NCBI GenBank assembly: GCA_037127315.1
Contig: JBBBDQ010001153.1
Coordinates: 4,645,501 to 4,709,500 of the forward strand
DNA length: 64,000 bases
Reading direction: 5' to 3'
Origin: Ascarosepion bandense
Lineage: Eukaryota; Mollusca; Cephalopoda; Sepiida; Sepiidae
A program made the translations under genes and the position numbers. Each line of letters opens with the position of its first letter. Positions within the stretch are counted from its first letter, which is position 1. This document shows positions 33,446 to 44,275 of the stretch, in pieces. The notes below the pieces were generated by a model. The model saw only the letters and a list, made by a program, of their open reading frames with translations, was not told the DNA's origin and did not search any database.

Positions 33446-34725
33446 TCTATTAAATGGCGTTCGACAGAGTTTGGCATGCTGGCCTTCTATGTAAACTGCG
33501 GAGCTATGGTATAACTGGACATTTGTTTGAACTAATCCAGTCCTTCTTCTCTAACCGCACAATGAAAGTGGTATTAAACGGACATGCCTCTCAGAACTAC
33601 CATACAAACGCAGGTGTCCCCCAAGGCTCCATCTTATGTCCTACACTCTTCCTGATATATATTAATGATCTCCCTGATTCCATAAGAACCCAAATAGGTT
33701 TGTACGCCGATGACACCACAGTTTACTCTCGCCTCCAACAAAAATCTGGTGTAGGCGTCAAAGCTAAACTCGCAGCCGAGATTGAAAAAGACCTCCAATC
33801 CATATTGGACTGGGGTAAGAAATGGCTAGTAAATTTTAATGCTTCTAAAACGAAGCTACTGTCAATTAACCATCATCGACAATCTCACCTACCTCCCATT
33901 AGCATGGACCAGGCTTGCCTCCCAGAGAGTAAAACACTACGCCTCCTTGGTCTCACACTTTCAGCGGACCTCAAATGGAATGACTATATCGAATCAATTG
34001 CTAAATCCGCTGCTATGAAAGTCGGTTCTCTGTGTAGGGCCCGGAAGTTTTTTCCGTCTAAATCTATCCTGCACATTTACAAATCTACCATCCGCCCGTG
34101 CATTGAATACTGCTGCCATATCTGGTCGGGTGCCCCTGCTGTTCTCCTCGGGCTTCTCGATAAGGTTCAGAGGAGGGTCTGTAATGTGATAGATACCGAC
34201 TTGGCAGACCGCCTGCAGTCTCTCTTCCACCGGCGAGACGTGGCTTCGCTGTGTCTCTTCTATAAATACTTTCACGGCTTTTGTTCCGATGAACTTAGAT
34301 CGCTGGTGCCCCCTAAATACGAATTTGCACGAGATACTAGATTAGCAACTAGATCCCACCCTTTTACAGTGAAACCGATAAAATGCAGCCGTAACTTCTA
34401 CTCCAACAGTTTCTTTCCTCGCACTTCCCGACTGTGGAATTCTCTTCCAAACAATTGCTTCCCCGACGGCTACAATCTCCAGGAGTTTAAATGTAAGGTC
34501 AATAGACACCTCCTAACACACTAACCTGCTCCCATTCTATCAAGCACTCTTCCCATCTGCCCGACACTCATCCTCGCTATCCTTACTCATCTATCACCTT
34601 TCTCCTGACATTCCCTATGTCTATCCACTCCTTCTCTTTACCTTCCCCTATGTAGCCCCATGCGCAATAGTGGCAGTGGAATGCCTTTCTTGGGGTGAGA
34701 TGATTAAAAAAAAAAATTAAAAAAA
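33446..34725 (+). mobile_element. CR1/jockey-like LINE, 5' truncated
   Basis: The element starts within reverse transcriptase motif A and continues uninterrupted to the stop, a ~180-bp 3' untranslated region with the family block GTAGCCCCATGC...TAGTGGCAGTG, and an A-rich tail (34707-34730). Two further 3' fragments of the same family lie at 9323 and 24405. The open frame suggests the most recent LINE insertion in this window. Confidence 0.85.
33454..34524 (+). CDS. CR1/jockey-like reverse transcriptase, N-truncated, open
   Basis: This is an open frame of 356 codons without stops. Motif A is at the very start (MAFDRVWH, Asp 4), motif B is GVPQGS (54-59) and motif C is GLYADDTTVY (YADD 84-87). 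Thumb sequence follows (LVNFNASKTKLLSI), then LRLLGLTLSADLKWNDYI and a conserved C-terminus (RTSRLWNSLPNNCFP, YNLQEFKCKVNRHLL). The endonuclease and finger domains that should lie upstream are missing, so the ATG is simply the first internal Met. The product could not mobilise itself. Catalytic residues are intact. The jockey/CR1 assignment comes from the motif pattern. Confidence 0.85.
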   Translation: MAFDRVWHAGLLCKLRSYGITGHLFELIQSFFSNRTMKVVLNGHASQNYHTNAGVPQGSILCPTLFLIYINDLPDSIRTQIGLYADDTTVYSRLQQKSGVGVKAKLAAEIEKDLQSILDWGKKWLVNFNASKTKLLSINHHRQSHLPPISMDQACLPESKTLRLLGLTLSADLKWNDYIESIAKSAAMKVGSLCRARKFFPSKSILHIYKSTIRPCIEYCCHIWSGAPAVLLGLLDKVQRRVCNVIDTDLADRLQSLFHRRDVASLCLFYKYFHGFCSDELRSLVPPKYEFARDTRLATRSHPFTVKPIKCSRNFYSNSFFPRTSRLWNSLPNNCFPDGYNLQEFKCKVNRHLLTH

Positions 34726-34730
34726 ATAAG

Positions 34731-37700
34731 ATATATAAATAAAAATGATTATAATATAATATAATAAATGAGACAAAAATTAAACCATGTAATCAGAAAC
34801 TTACCAAAAAAAAAAGACAAAATATGGTCAAGATTGATAAACTATGATCTTAATATACCTAATCTCTCTGGCTTAACATAAGCGCATGTCACCAACATTC
34901 TAATGTGACCTATTCTTTCCCTTGGTATTGTTGATGCCCCCACCATCACCAAAAACTATCAAAAATACTAACGCCTCTTCTAGGTAATGCATTAGTTTTA
35001 ACAACAGTGGTCGATTGAACTTTCGAACTTCCGTAGACTATTTTCTAGACGGATATCTAGTACAAATACTTACTGTGATCTATGTACACTGTATGATGGG
35101 TATATTGCAGTAGCGAAATGAACGTATTCCACGAAACAGAAAAGAGAAAGTATGGCCCAAGGAGTGCAATACTGATCGTTTACTAGCCGTAGACAACCGG
35201 AACACGTATATATAACCAGACTTTAGTAGCATTGCAATAGGATCAGCTGCGGAGATCGAAAGTCCCTTTGGAATTTTCAGTAAAAAGTTCAGGTTCCATG
35301 TTCAAGCTATGGTAATTAATATCATCTGTTAATATTATTTTTTATCTTTCTCTTAATAAACATATTAATCATTTCTCTGACAGAAATCGGCATACTTGCC
35401 TAAATATTTTTACTTGATTTCAGAATAAATTGTAACTCTGAAAATTTGAGTTTATTTAAAGCTTTATAATTTTTTCTTTTATATTTATGCTGAAATGTCT
35501 TCGTTCGTTCTAGAAAACATTGAAGGTTGTGTATTTATTTATTTTATTTACTTTCTTTTACAATTTCCGCGATTTTATGCAACTGTTTATTGTCCAAAAT
35601 TATTTTTAAAAAATTCCCGATTGTAAAAATTGTGTTAGTTAAATTTAATCTTGTATTTTTCTCTAATCTTTTCTTTGATAGCAACACACACTTTGTTGGT
35701 AAGTTTACGTTTTCATGAATAATATATGCTTTCATGTACATCTAAGTTTTTAGATATAATTTAGGAACGTCCAGCACGCTTATGACTAAATCAAAAAATG
35801 ATTAACATCATTATTTTACAAATATACCGAAAATCAATTAATTTTGAATTTCAATTAACTTCGTGGTACTAATGATTAAATTTAGTTTTGGAAATATCAT
35901 TATGTATGAAAGTTTTCTTAAAATATATTTTTCAAGTCAAACGATCCGTCATTTTATTTCATTTTGTCTTATAATATCATTATTAGTTTCTGAATTGTAT
36001 CATTTCAAGGGAAAATGAGCAATATTGTAAATTATAGTTTTCAGCAAATACTGTTTGTTTGTTGTTTTTCCTATCTCCGAGTGCAATCAAAGAATCAACG
36101 CTCTTGGTCTTGAAGTTGTCTGAAAGTGTTAATAATTTAAGTATTTTCTTCATATTCCATGAAATGAAAAAAAAACAACTATCTATTTATAATATCCATA
36201 ATTAAATAATATTGTTTATCACCCTGAAGATGATTGCTAAAAATATCTCAATAATTGTAGTTTTCTAGATATTTATGGTATACATACTCGTCTTCAGTCA
36301 GATCCAAATGAGCAGTTATTAGGACTTTACTTAGAATAGCCTTAAAAGTTCCCTTTAATGTCAAAACAAAGTGAAACAATTATATTACAGACAATAGTTC
36401 AAGGAATATGTGACAAGATTGCAGGGGTTTATCAGACATAACATTATAATTTCCCTTATTCAATTTGTATTCATTGCAGAAAATCTATCGTTTCTTTGCA
36501 GTCCATCCAGACAAGCAAGAATAGAGACAGATTCAATTTATTATTTGCAGTGTTACTTTTAAAAAAACGTTCTTCGTTTTGTTTTTATTTATGATATCTG
36601 AAACAACAAAATATAAACATTTAGAGATATGTTTTTAAAAAATGATTTCAAGTTAAATCAGAATGACAAGATAGAAAAAATTACGCTTTGTTGGCCACTA
36701 ATAAAACTCGTTGAATATTATGATAAGTAAGTGATGGCACAATGAGATATTTTGCAGAGAACACAGACGGAAATAGCAACATTATTATCGTTTTATGGGA
36801 AATTTCGGATATCATAAAGAAATGTTCTTTCCTTATAACTCAGAATCTTTAATAAAATCAATTTTGTTTCTTGACATTATACTTCCGATATAATTAAATC
36901 GTCCATTATTCTCTCTTGTCCGCTGTTAAATATATTTTCTACATTCTACGTCGATTTTTTCCTCATAAAAAGTTGATGAAAATAGAAAGTCTTCATTGTG
37001 TGCTTTTAATAATTGTATTTGAATCTAAAATTGTTGAATTTTTTCATATATTTTTATGATTATTAAAAATAGATTATGAATATACATCAGTTTATACTCC
37101 AGGGAAACAGGATACAATTAAAGCCGAAAAATGTATGGAAAAACCGGTGAGCGGATGCTTTTTATACAAGAAGCGCAATTTCATCAGATGATAAATTAAA
37201 ATACGCTATTTTATCAATTTTTTGAAAAAATGAAGCAATAAACGTGTCAGAAATTTGTGATGACAGCTACAATCACAAGTTGTCTATCATTTCTTTTACA
37301 AGAAATGCTATAGATAGAAAATCTCGTTGACGTCGGTGAAGAAATGTTGTTTTCGTTGCATTAAAGGAAGATAACACAATCAAGGACTATAATGTCACTT
37401 GAAGTCGACGTAGTCTGTTATAATCAGAATATAAAATTCGCTTCTCATTGGCTCCAACTAACTCTCTTTGCTACTTGCTTTTCTACTTCCGGACATCAGT
37501 ATTTGTGCTACATACACGAGTACAAGTACTATTCTACAAAAATGTGTTCATCTCCACAACAATAAATATCTACAAGTATAGTCTTATTGTCTATAACTTA
37601 TCATTGTTTCAGAAAAATATGAATCCCATTCAAATAAGCAAACAGGCAGATTAACTGATGATTTTAATGAATATAAATTCCACATCGTTCACTTTAAAAC

Positions 37701-37940
37701 AAGATCAAATATTACATTTAGCATTCCTATAGAAAGGACACAAAAAGGAACTATTTTGAAAAAAAAAAGCCTAAAATATACAGAGCTCATATTTTTATAA
37801 CAAACATGAAAGAAACTTACTGTAGATGGTGCAAAAATTAAAGTTAAAATATTAACCAGTTCTATTTCGACAAGCGCTGTTCCGAGTGACATGTAAATTA
37901 ATTGGGCAGAGTGAATTAACAACAACACCGTTCCCAATTC
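34731..37940. other. No gene recognised; AT-rich DNA
   Basis: I found no element domain, long repeat or RNA gene. Short open frames (35527-35741 on both strands, 37448-37654) lack motifs. Confidence 0.45.
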
Positions 37941-38870
37941 TAGAAGTCAATTCGTAACTGTTCTACCAAAATCAAATATTATCGACACTGGTGCTAGTAT
38001 TCTATATTGTCGACTTCCTTAGAAAACAGGGTTTATTAGCAAAGAGGAACTCTTATATCACTCTCATCTGCTAGGGGCTGAGCAAATAAAATGTTAAAAA
38101 CAAGTAAATCTGGAGATTGTCGTTGTTTGTTTAAAAAGATCTTTCCAATAGGATTTTGAGGTTGTTAATATTACCTTATTTGGCTTTGCTTCTTTAAAGT
38201 ACTTAGTTTTAAAACAAAGAGATTTAAAACCAGATTATTCGTTTCAAACTTACGCAATAAAAAATCTATTTAAATGTAACTACGTCTCAGAAAAATGTGA
38301 TTGTTAATGAAGTTAATTATCATTTCTTTATAACCGAAGGAATAAGAAATTACCAGTGTTACATTGACACATGAAAACACATCACAAGATAAGTGCAGAA
38401 AAACATGCTCTATTTTAGGTCAAAGCTCAACAAATTTCTAAAAAGATCGAAAGTAGCATGATCAATTATTCACAGGCAAAATAGTAGGACTGTCTAACCT
38501 TAATAGGACAATTAGGAAAAAGATAATGACGCTAAGATTTTAATTAGATCATTAGGTTTTATTGAGTTATCTTAAACTTATTTCCAGTTTATTCGTTAGA
38601 ATTATCCAATAATTAAAAAACATATATATTGTGATTTAACCACTTTAACTCACCCACAATCTGAAATCACTAACTCCATTAGTTACTGACAGTACTCATA
38701 AGGTTGGTGCATTTTCACTTCAAGTAACAAAGTATTCTACATTTGACAGAAAAATTTAAGCGGCCTATGTAGCAGTGTATACTTTTCCCATCTTATTGAT
38801 GGCTGTCACGTGAGTTTTCTGACAGACCATGAACCACTGCGCAAACATTTTCAAAAATTATAATCAGTAA
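37941..38870 (+). mobile_element. Badly decayed Ty3/Gypsy-type element
   Basis: The RNase H remnant at 38682-38863 is convincing. A possible protease-like IIDTGAS at about 37980 lies in the same orientation upstream. The distance is far too short for a full reverse transcriptase, so most of pol has been deleted or is unreadable. No LTRs are visible. Confidence 0.4.
38682..38863 (+). pseudogene. Gypsy RNase H remnant
   Basis: One frame reads VTDSTHKVGAFSLQ, then KYSTFDRKI, stop, AAYVAVY. A frameshift then gives HLIDGCHVSFLTDHEPLRKH. Compare the intact Gypsy here: [15 protein letters not shown] ... [20 protein letters not shown] ... [10 protein letters not shown]. The order and spacing match RNase H of Ty3/Gypsy pol. 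One stop and one frameshift inactivate it. Confidence 0.65.
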
Positions 38871-40337
38871 AATTGTATTGATACCTGTTAATACTTAAGT
38901 AATACTTAACATGTTTGGTATTGTACAAGAGATTTTCGGTGCCATTTAATAATTCTAAGGTAGTATATTATTTTTCATTTCTTAATAAATACTATATATT
39001 TTGTTCATTTCTTAATCTCATTAACATAAAATGCAATGATATTTCTTGCGAAAAGCTTTGAATTATTTCACATTGCTTTCTCCAAAGTTTTAAATTCCAT
39101 ATCATCTTTCTCCTAGCAAGACTAGAAAAATCTACTACATTGCATTTGAGCAATGGATAGTCACCCACACATCAGGGCATAAATATTTCAAAGAATAATG
39201 ATTTTTTTTCTATTTTGCATACTAGAATTTTACAAAGCTTAGCTTATCGATGTTTAACATCTGTCCTGGAATAGTTCAGAAATAAGCAAACGCGTCTAAC
39301 TTCCTGTTCTTTTTATATATAATAAGATTAGCTTCATTGTCTTAAATCCGAATGGGGTAGGGAATTGTGGTAAGGAAAGCTGTGCTACGCTAATCATCCA
39401 AGTAGAGATAGCCTGTCTAAATATTTGCCAGTCTTTAACATCAGCATTCAAAATTCTGACTTATATATGGGTTTGAACACAAACCCCTATCCCAGAAAAG
39501 ATATGAGGGACATCACTAAAGTACAAATATCTTTCTCCTTTTTCCATCTCTCTCTCCCCCTTACACACTTTGTCATATACCGTTAGAAATTAGACGTTGA
39601 TAACTCTCCACAGTTTGCTTTATTCTATTGCCTTCCCCAACACTTGCGGAGGTGACTATCCATTGTTCTTGAATTCATCAAAATTGTCAAATTGCGTCTT
39701 TCTATTTTTCATTGTTAACAAAAATGTCTTTATCGTTCCTATTCTTCTTCAAAATCATTCTTCTTTGCTTTCTGTGGTAATTTCCACATTCGTCGCGAGA
39801 ACCATACCTCACTTGGCTGATATCTTTTCTTTATTTGACGAGAAATCGAGTCGTATCTATCTTTCAACTGGAGACAAACTTTTCTGTTATTGTCTGCAAC
39901 AAAGCTTCATATTGCAACCAAGTATATGCAGGTAAAATTAATAACATATGTCGAGCTTTGGTTCCTGACTGGGATTTAAGTGGAACACTTAAGCTAATCA
40001 AACAGTGACATCAGATAATGATACAGATTACATATGTTTCAGGAAAAAAAACATCATAAACCAGTTCAAGTAGGCGAAGAAAAATATCCAAATATAAAAT
40101 GTATAAAAATTGTAAATCGGAAGCACACAGATATGACACATATACACAAAAAAGAATAATGGAAAATCAAAAGAGACGGCATGATTTTCGCCAAGATATA
40201 TAAAATCCAAAAAGAATAAACGTTTGTTTTGGAAAAAAGATGTACTGAAACTGAAATTAATTTATCAAAAACTCTTACATAATAACAGAGGAGGGAACCC
40301 TATATAAAATCATAGGAGAACATGTGATTTTTAGCAT
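38871..40337. other. No gene recognised
   Basis: AT-rich DNA. The frame at 39597-39935 (112 codons) is hydrophobic with no motif. Confidence 0.4.
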
Positions 40338-40412
40338 AACTTTTTCTTTCACTTTCACAATTCGGTCTGACAACATCTTTTATTTTATTTTACGATTACT
40401 TCCTTTGATCTG
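40338..40412 (+). repeat. Direct repeat flanking RTE remnant, left
   Basis: ACTTTTTCTTTCACTTTCAC and the following ~55 bp recur at 41329-41405 with a handful of changes (AATTCGGTCTGACA against AATTTGGTCTGATA; TTACTTCCTTTGAT against CTACTTCATTTGAT). Confidence 0.75.
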
Positions 40413-41165
40413 ATGTGAGAACGGCAATGGCCAATTTGAAGATAAACAAATCGGCAGGATCAGATGAGTTTGTCATAAAGATGCTGATAGCCTGAGATGA
40501 TCTGGGATTACCAACGTTTAATGAAGTGATAAATACAATAATGGCAAAATATCTGAAGAACTAATTATTTCAATTGCCACAATGCTGGTAAAGTAACGAA
40601 CTGCGAAAGAATACGAGTTTCACTAAAAAATAGAAAAGTAATGATTAGAGTTGTAATATAACACGGAGTAAGAGAATCCTTGAAATAGGTATAGAATGAT
40701 GCAGTTTTTTATAAAACACTAGAAAAATACTATACTCATAGTTAAATTATTGTGGATAGAAAAGGAACTGAATACCTCAAAACAGAATGTTAGGGCACGA
40801 AAAAGATGTTTTCTTATGAGAATTTTGCTTGAAAAGAGAGAAAAGGTTCTACTAATAAATGTTAATAATATCATAAACAGAGCATTCACTGAATAAGAAC
40901 GTCTTAAAAATAGTATATACAAATGATGACAATCAGAGAAAACAGGATATTTTGGGCCACATAATTAGCTAAGAAGGTTCAGAGAATGTACTACTCACAA
41001 GACATGAAAAGAAAAAAGCAGTGGAAAGCTGTCAATTTTGAGAAAATATAGAAACAAGTATCACAATGACAAAAAGAGTTTGTAAAGAAGGAAGGATTAG
41101 AGTATGAAAAGAGGAGAAGGTATGTAGAACTAGAATCATTATCTTCCTGAGAGAACATAGCACCG

Positions 41166-41167
<2 letters not shown>
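40413..41167 (+). mobile_element. Old RTE-type LINE fragment
   Basis: From about 40415 one frame reads VRTAMANLKINKSAGSDEFV, then IKMLIA, stop, DDLGLPTFNEVIN, the finger region of an RTE reverse transcriptase. About 40950 reads RKQDILGHIIS followed by VLLTRHEKKKA, the C-terminal RTE pattern. The palm between them is gone. A (GA)n run at 41168 could be the remnant of its simple-repeat tail. This copy is much older than the one at 31-32.6 kb. Confidence 0.6.

Positions 41168-41205
<38 letters not shown>
41168..41205. repeat. (GA)n microsatellite
   Basis: About 18 GA units, located where an RTE 3' tail would be expected. Confidence 0.95.
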
Positions 41206-41207
<2 letters not shown>

Positions 41208-41328
41208 TGTATTTTGCATTTGGTGTGGAAATTAACATTTTACTACTGATTTCCAACTCATTCCATCATTTGCAAAGGTCTTCATCGCGGTTCCAAGAAC
41301 CCACAACTGTTATTAAGATTCTAAAATT

Positions 41329-41405
41329 TAACATACTTTTTCTTTCACTTTCACAATTTGGTCTGATAGCATTTAAATTTTATTTTTCGACTACTTCATT
41401 TGATT
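41329..41405 (+). repeat. Direct repeat flanking RTE remnant, right
   Basis: Second copy of 40338-40412, about 990 bp downstream in the same orientation. Confidence 0.75.
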
Positions 41406-42220
41406 AGCATTTAAATTTGATAGTCCTTATAATTTCTTAAATTAATTTAATTTATTCAATTTGTTTCCTCTGCATTTCCACTTTTCTGTTCTTATAACTT
41501 CTGAGTTATTGAGCCCAACTGTTCGAATTGTTTAATTCCTTACTGTCTGGTATTTTTCTAATTTCTTACCCTACCTTTAATTTTTCCTTTACATTTACGT
41601 CTATGATTTGGCAAGATTTTCCTCTTATTCATATTTACCTGAGAGCGTTTTTTTCATGATTTTTTTTAAAGATTTTTTTAAGCTTTTACACATAAATGTG
41701 AGACTCATGATCAGTCTTTTGTGACATATTTTTATGTCTTTTTGGGTTAATTTTGTTCTTTCTTTGGTCATCCATTTCGAGATTTATTTCTTTAGGCAGT
41801 TTTGAAGTTGCTGAATTTGCTTGTTCTTTTCATATGATTATTCTTTGCAATCTGTTTTTAGGGTTAATATATTTATATCAATTTATATCAATGCTTTTTC
41901 TTTCTCTTATTTCTCGACAACTTTTTTTTTCATTTTTGTTGACTATTCTTCTGTGACCATTTCAAAAATTATGCATGTTTGTACTATCTACATTTATATC
42001 TCCTTTCGATCTCCTTTCTTTCCTTTTCTTTTCTTTTCTTTTCTTTATTTTTTGGCGGGAGCATTTAGCGATTAAAAATCTGTTCACTAAAAACATTCAT
42101 AAAAATCATGCTAGATATTTACCACAATATTTGCTAAACTACCTTTAACCACCTTTATTCATTGAATTGTCATTATGGAAAAATCACCGGTGATGGAAAA
42201 TATAAAAGAGCCAATTTTGT
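41406..42220. other. No gene recognised
   Basis: T-rich DNA. Open frames at 41753-42075 are Phe/Ser/Leu-rich products of base composition. Confidence 0.45.
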
Positions 42221-42266
42221 TACTGTATAATTTATGATCAGCACATAGATCATAAATTATACAGTA
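42221..42266. repeat. Perfect 19-bp inverted repeat, 8-nt loop
   Basis: Arms TACTGTATAATTTATGATC (42221-42239) and its exact complement (42248-42266) surround AGCACATA. It lies about 80 bp before the inverted arm at 42345. Confidence 0.9.
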
Positions 42267-42344
42267 AAAGTTTCAAATCATTTCAGAGGTGTGTTTACAA
42301 GATTTCTGTATAAAGATGTGTAGTTATTTTTCATATTTACGCAA

Positions 42345-42387
42345 AAAAATACTATTCCTGTTTTATGCATATAATACAATAAACAAG

Positions 42388-42449
<62 letters not shown>

Positions 42450-42492
42450 CTAAACTTGGTTATAAACAACCGACAATTTGAAATGAATTGTT
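42345..42492 (-). repeat. Left arm of inverted repeat around tRNA-like unit
   Basis: Reverse complemented, this arm gives AACTTGTTTATTGTATTATA and on, matching AACTTATTTATTGTATTATA at 42926 on, through GCATAAAACAGGAA. Its inner part (TTCATTTCAAATTG...GTTTAGTTATA) matches 42855-42888. Both arms carry a (TA)n tract in the middle (42392-42448 here). Confidence 0.75.
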
Positions 42493-42600
42493 TGAACAAT
42501 ATTTTTTATCGATACTCGTATTTAAGTAGATATACTGTTTTTTTAATTAAACAGTATTATATATTTATATCTACCGGCCTGATTGTTATTACGAAAATGT

Positions 42601-42690
42601 GTGCCATTCTGCAGGATTCGAACCTGCGACCCCTATTTACATAGGGGAAGCTACCATTTGATCTGGCAACGTCTTAGACCGCCCGAACAC
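42601..42690 (-). repeat. tRNA-Leu-like unit (pseudogene or SINE head)
   Basis: On the minus strand, CGGGCGGTCTAAGACG (D arm/A box) is followed by GATCAAATGG (CAA in an anticodon-like position), a long variable arm with CCCCTA/TAGGGG pairing, and the T arm/B box CGCAGGTTCGAATCCTGC. A long variable arm plus CAA fits tRNA-Leu. The acceptor stem pairs poorly (only GTG/CAC is clear), so a functional tRNA is doubtful. It sits in the centre of an inverted repeat. Confidence 0.55.
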
Positions 42691-42837
42691 GAATAGCCTC
42701 CAGTCTAAACAAGGTTTTAACCAAGCCTATATAACACAATTTCGATTCATCGCAAACAACCATATCTGCTCTGAAATGTATCGTAATGTCAACAAATGTA
42801 AACATGCTACGGAAATTAACGAATTTTAACGAAACTT

Positions 42838-42884
42838 AAATAATAATGTTCAAAAAATTCATTTTAAACTGTTTAAAAGTTTCG

Positions 42885-42927
<43 letters not shown>

Positions 42928-42962
42928 TTATTTATTGTATTATATGCATAAAACAGGAAAAT
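42838..42962 (+). repeat. Right arm of inverted repeat around tRNA-like unit
   Basis: Partner of 42345-42492, with its own (TA)n (42886-42921). The arms are nearly identical over the 36 bp next to the microsatellite. Confidence 0.75.
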
Positions 42963-43059
42963 TTAAGATTTAAGCATTGTGGAGGCACCGGATGAACCTA
43001 ACTCAGGCAGGAGTGGTACCGATGACGACGTCAATATGTAAACAACCTAAATTTACTTT

Positions 43060-43344
43060 TTAGATATTGTTTGTTCCTAGACAAGCTAAGTTTTAAGTTT
43101 TAAGATTATTAGATCAAAGACGTGACCTGAAAGTTAAATCTATAAAATCTTAGATTCCTGTTTCTTGGACTAAATTCTTTTGGATCTTGTAACGGAAATA
43201 AGATGTAAATTTATTAAGTCTTAAAACGACGAAATATTTAAATTTCTTAAAATATAGGCGAACGTTTAGATCTTAGACGTGAACTAAAAAATAAATTATT
43301 ATTGATCTGCAAATTAAATATATTGGCTGTTTGATACGACCCAT
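43060..43344. repeat. 34-bp degenerate minisatellite, left part
   Basis: Units of about 34 bp resembling TTAGATC-TAGACGTGACCTGAA then AGTTAAATTTATT recur (for example GATCAAAGACGTGACCTGAA at 43111 and TTAGATCTTAGACGTGAACT at 43267). The same units resume at 49293 and again from about 50280, on the other side of the Gypsy insertion. Confidence 0.55.
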
Positions 43345-43441
43345 GAGAATGGTATTAATCCGTCTCTTCCCTCCAACAGGGCAGATTGGGTTCTATAGAG
43401 TCTATTACAGAAAGTAATGGCAACCTACTGCAGAAAAACCT
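43345..43441 (+). repeat. Dispersed repeat, left half, split by Gypsy
   Basis: AGATTGGGTTCTATAG...CTGCAGAAAAACCT aligns with 59433-59555. The right half continues at 49200. Together they restore the repeat seen uninterrupted at 59.4 kb. Confidence 0.75.
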
Positions 43442-44237
43442 TGTGGGGGATTTGGTATTTGCTGGGTTGTATGTACTTCCGTATTTTACGGGTCTGGCTC
43501 TCTAGATTATTTCCCCCACAAATACAACACTCTGTTTTACAATCGCGCAAAGTGAAAGGAATAATTCACAACGGACATTAAACAACAAACAATTTATTAT
43601 GTGAAAAATAAAATGGTACGTGGAAACAAATAAAATACATGATGCGAAAAATGCCTTTCAGGAAAAAAAACTAGGCAAAGAGTTAAATTTGTTCAAAGAT
43701 GTGTATAAGTTTACATTAGCAGAGTCCGTAAATAAGTCTTTCCTACTTACAGTTAGTTCATTTCAGTTGGCGACAGCGTGTCGCGTTGCTGAAAGAAAGT
43801 TCGTCGGTTTTTTCTTTTCAAGGTCCTCGGAGCTAGGTCATGAACTTTGGCGTGGAAGAAATGACTTGGCCGGACAAAGTATCGGTGGCATGCGTACTTA
43901 ATTGCTAGCTTGGTGACTGACCTTTTTTTCTCTAACTGTGTGTATTATATACATTAATAGGGGATCAACGAATCTTCCTAACATTAGGGTGTGAAAACAT
44001 TTATTGACCAATCAGATTTATTATTTTACTATTTTGTTTTGGGGGCTAAATATTTTTGTGTTGATTTACTTCCGATCCTATTTTTCTAGAATGTTCTTAT
44101 TCTAAGTTTTTAGCTGATTGGTTGAGAAATATAAAAATGTAATCTAAATTCTACTGCCGTTTTGATCCAATTTTTGTAGAATGTTTTATTGTGATTTCCT
44201 GTTGCTTATTTTAATAGAAAAAAAATATGTATCCCAT
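43442..44237 (-). repeat. Gypsy 3' LTR
   Basis: On the plus strand it begins TGTGGGGGATTTGG and ends ATGTATCCCAT. Its partner is 48404-49199. The differences cluster at about 43658-43673 (four changes) with others near 43781, 44045, 44062 and 44134-44141. A 93-codon open frame inside (43620-43901) occurs in both LTRs and is probably not a gene. Confidence 0.93.
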
Positions 44238-44275
44238 ATACCCCCCCCGCAGATTGATAAATATGGAAGTATTTA

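Noticed and set aside
42601..42690. Functional tRNA-Leu gene
   Set aside because: The D arm, variable arm and T arm are tRNA-like, but the acceptor stem does not pair over seven bases, and the unit sits in repeat DNA. It is called tRNA-like only.
43620..43901. 93-codon open frame starting METNKIHDAKNAF
   Set aside because: It lies wholly in the LTR, on the strand opposite to the element's genes, and recurs in the other LTR (48582-48863). No domain is visible; it is most likely chance coding.
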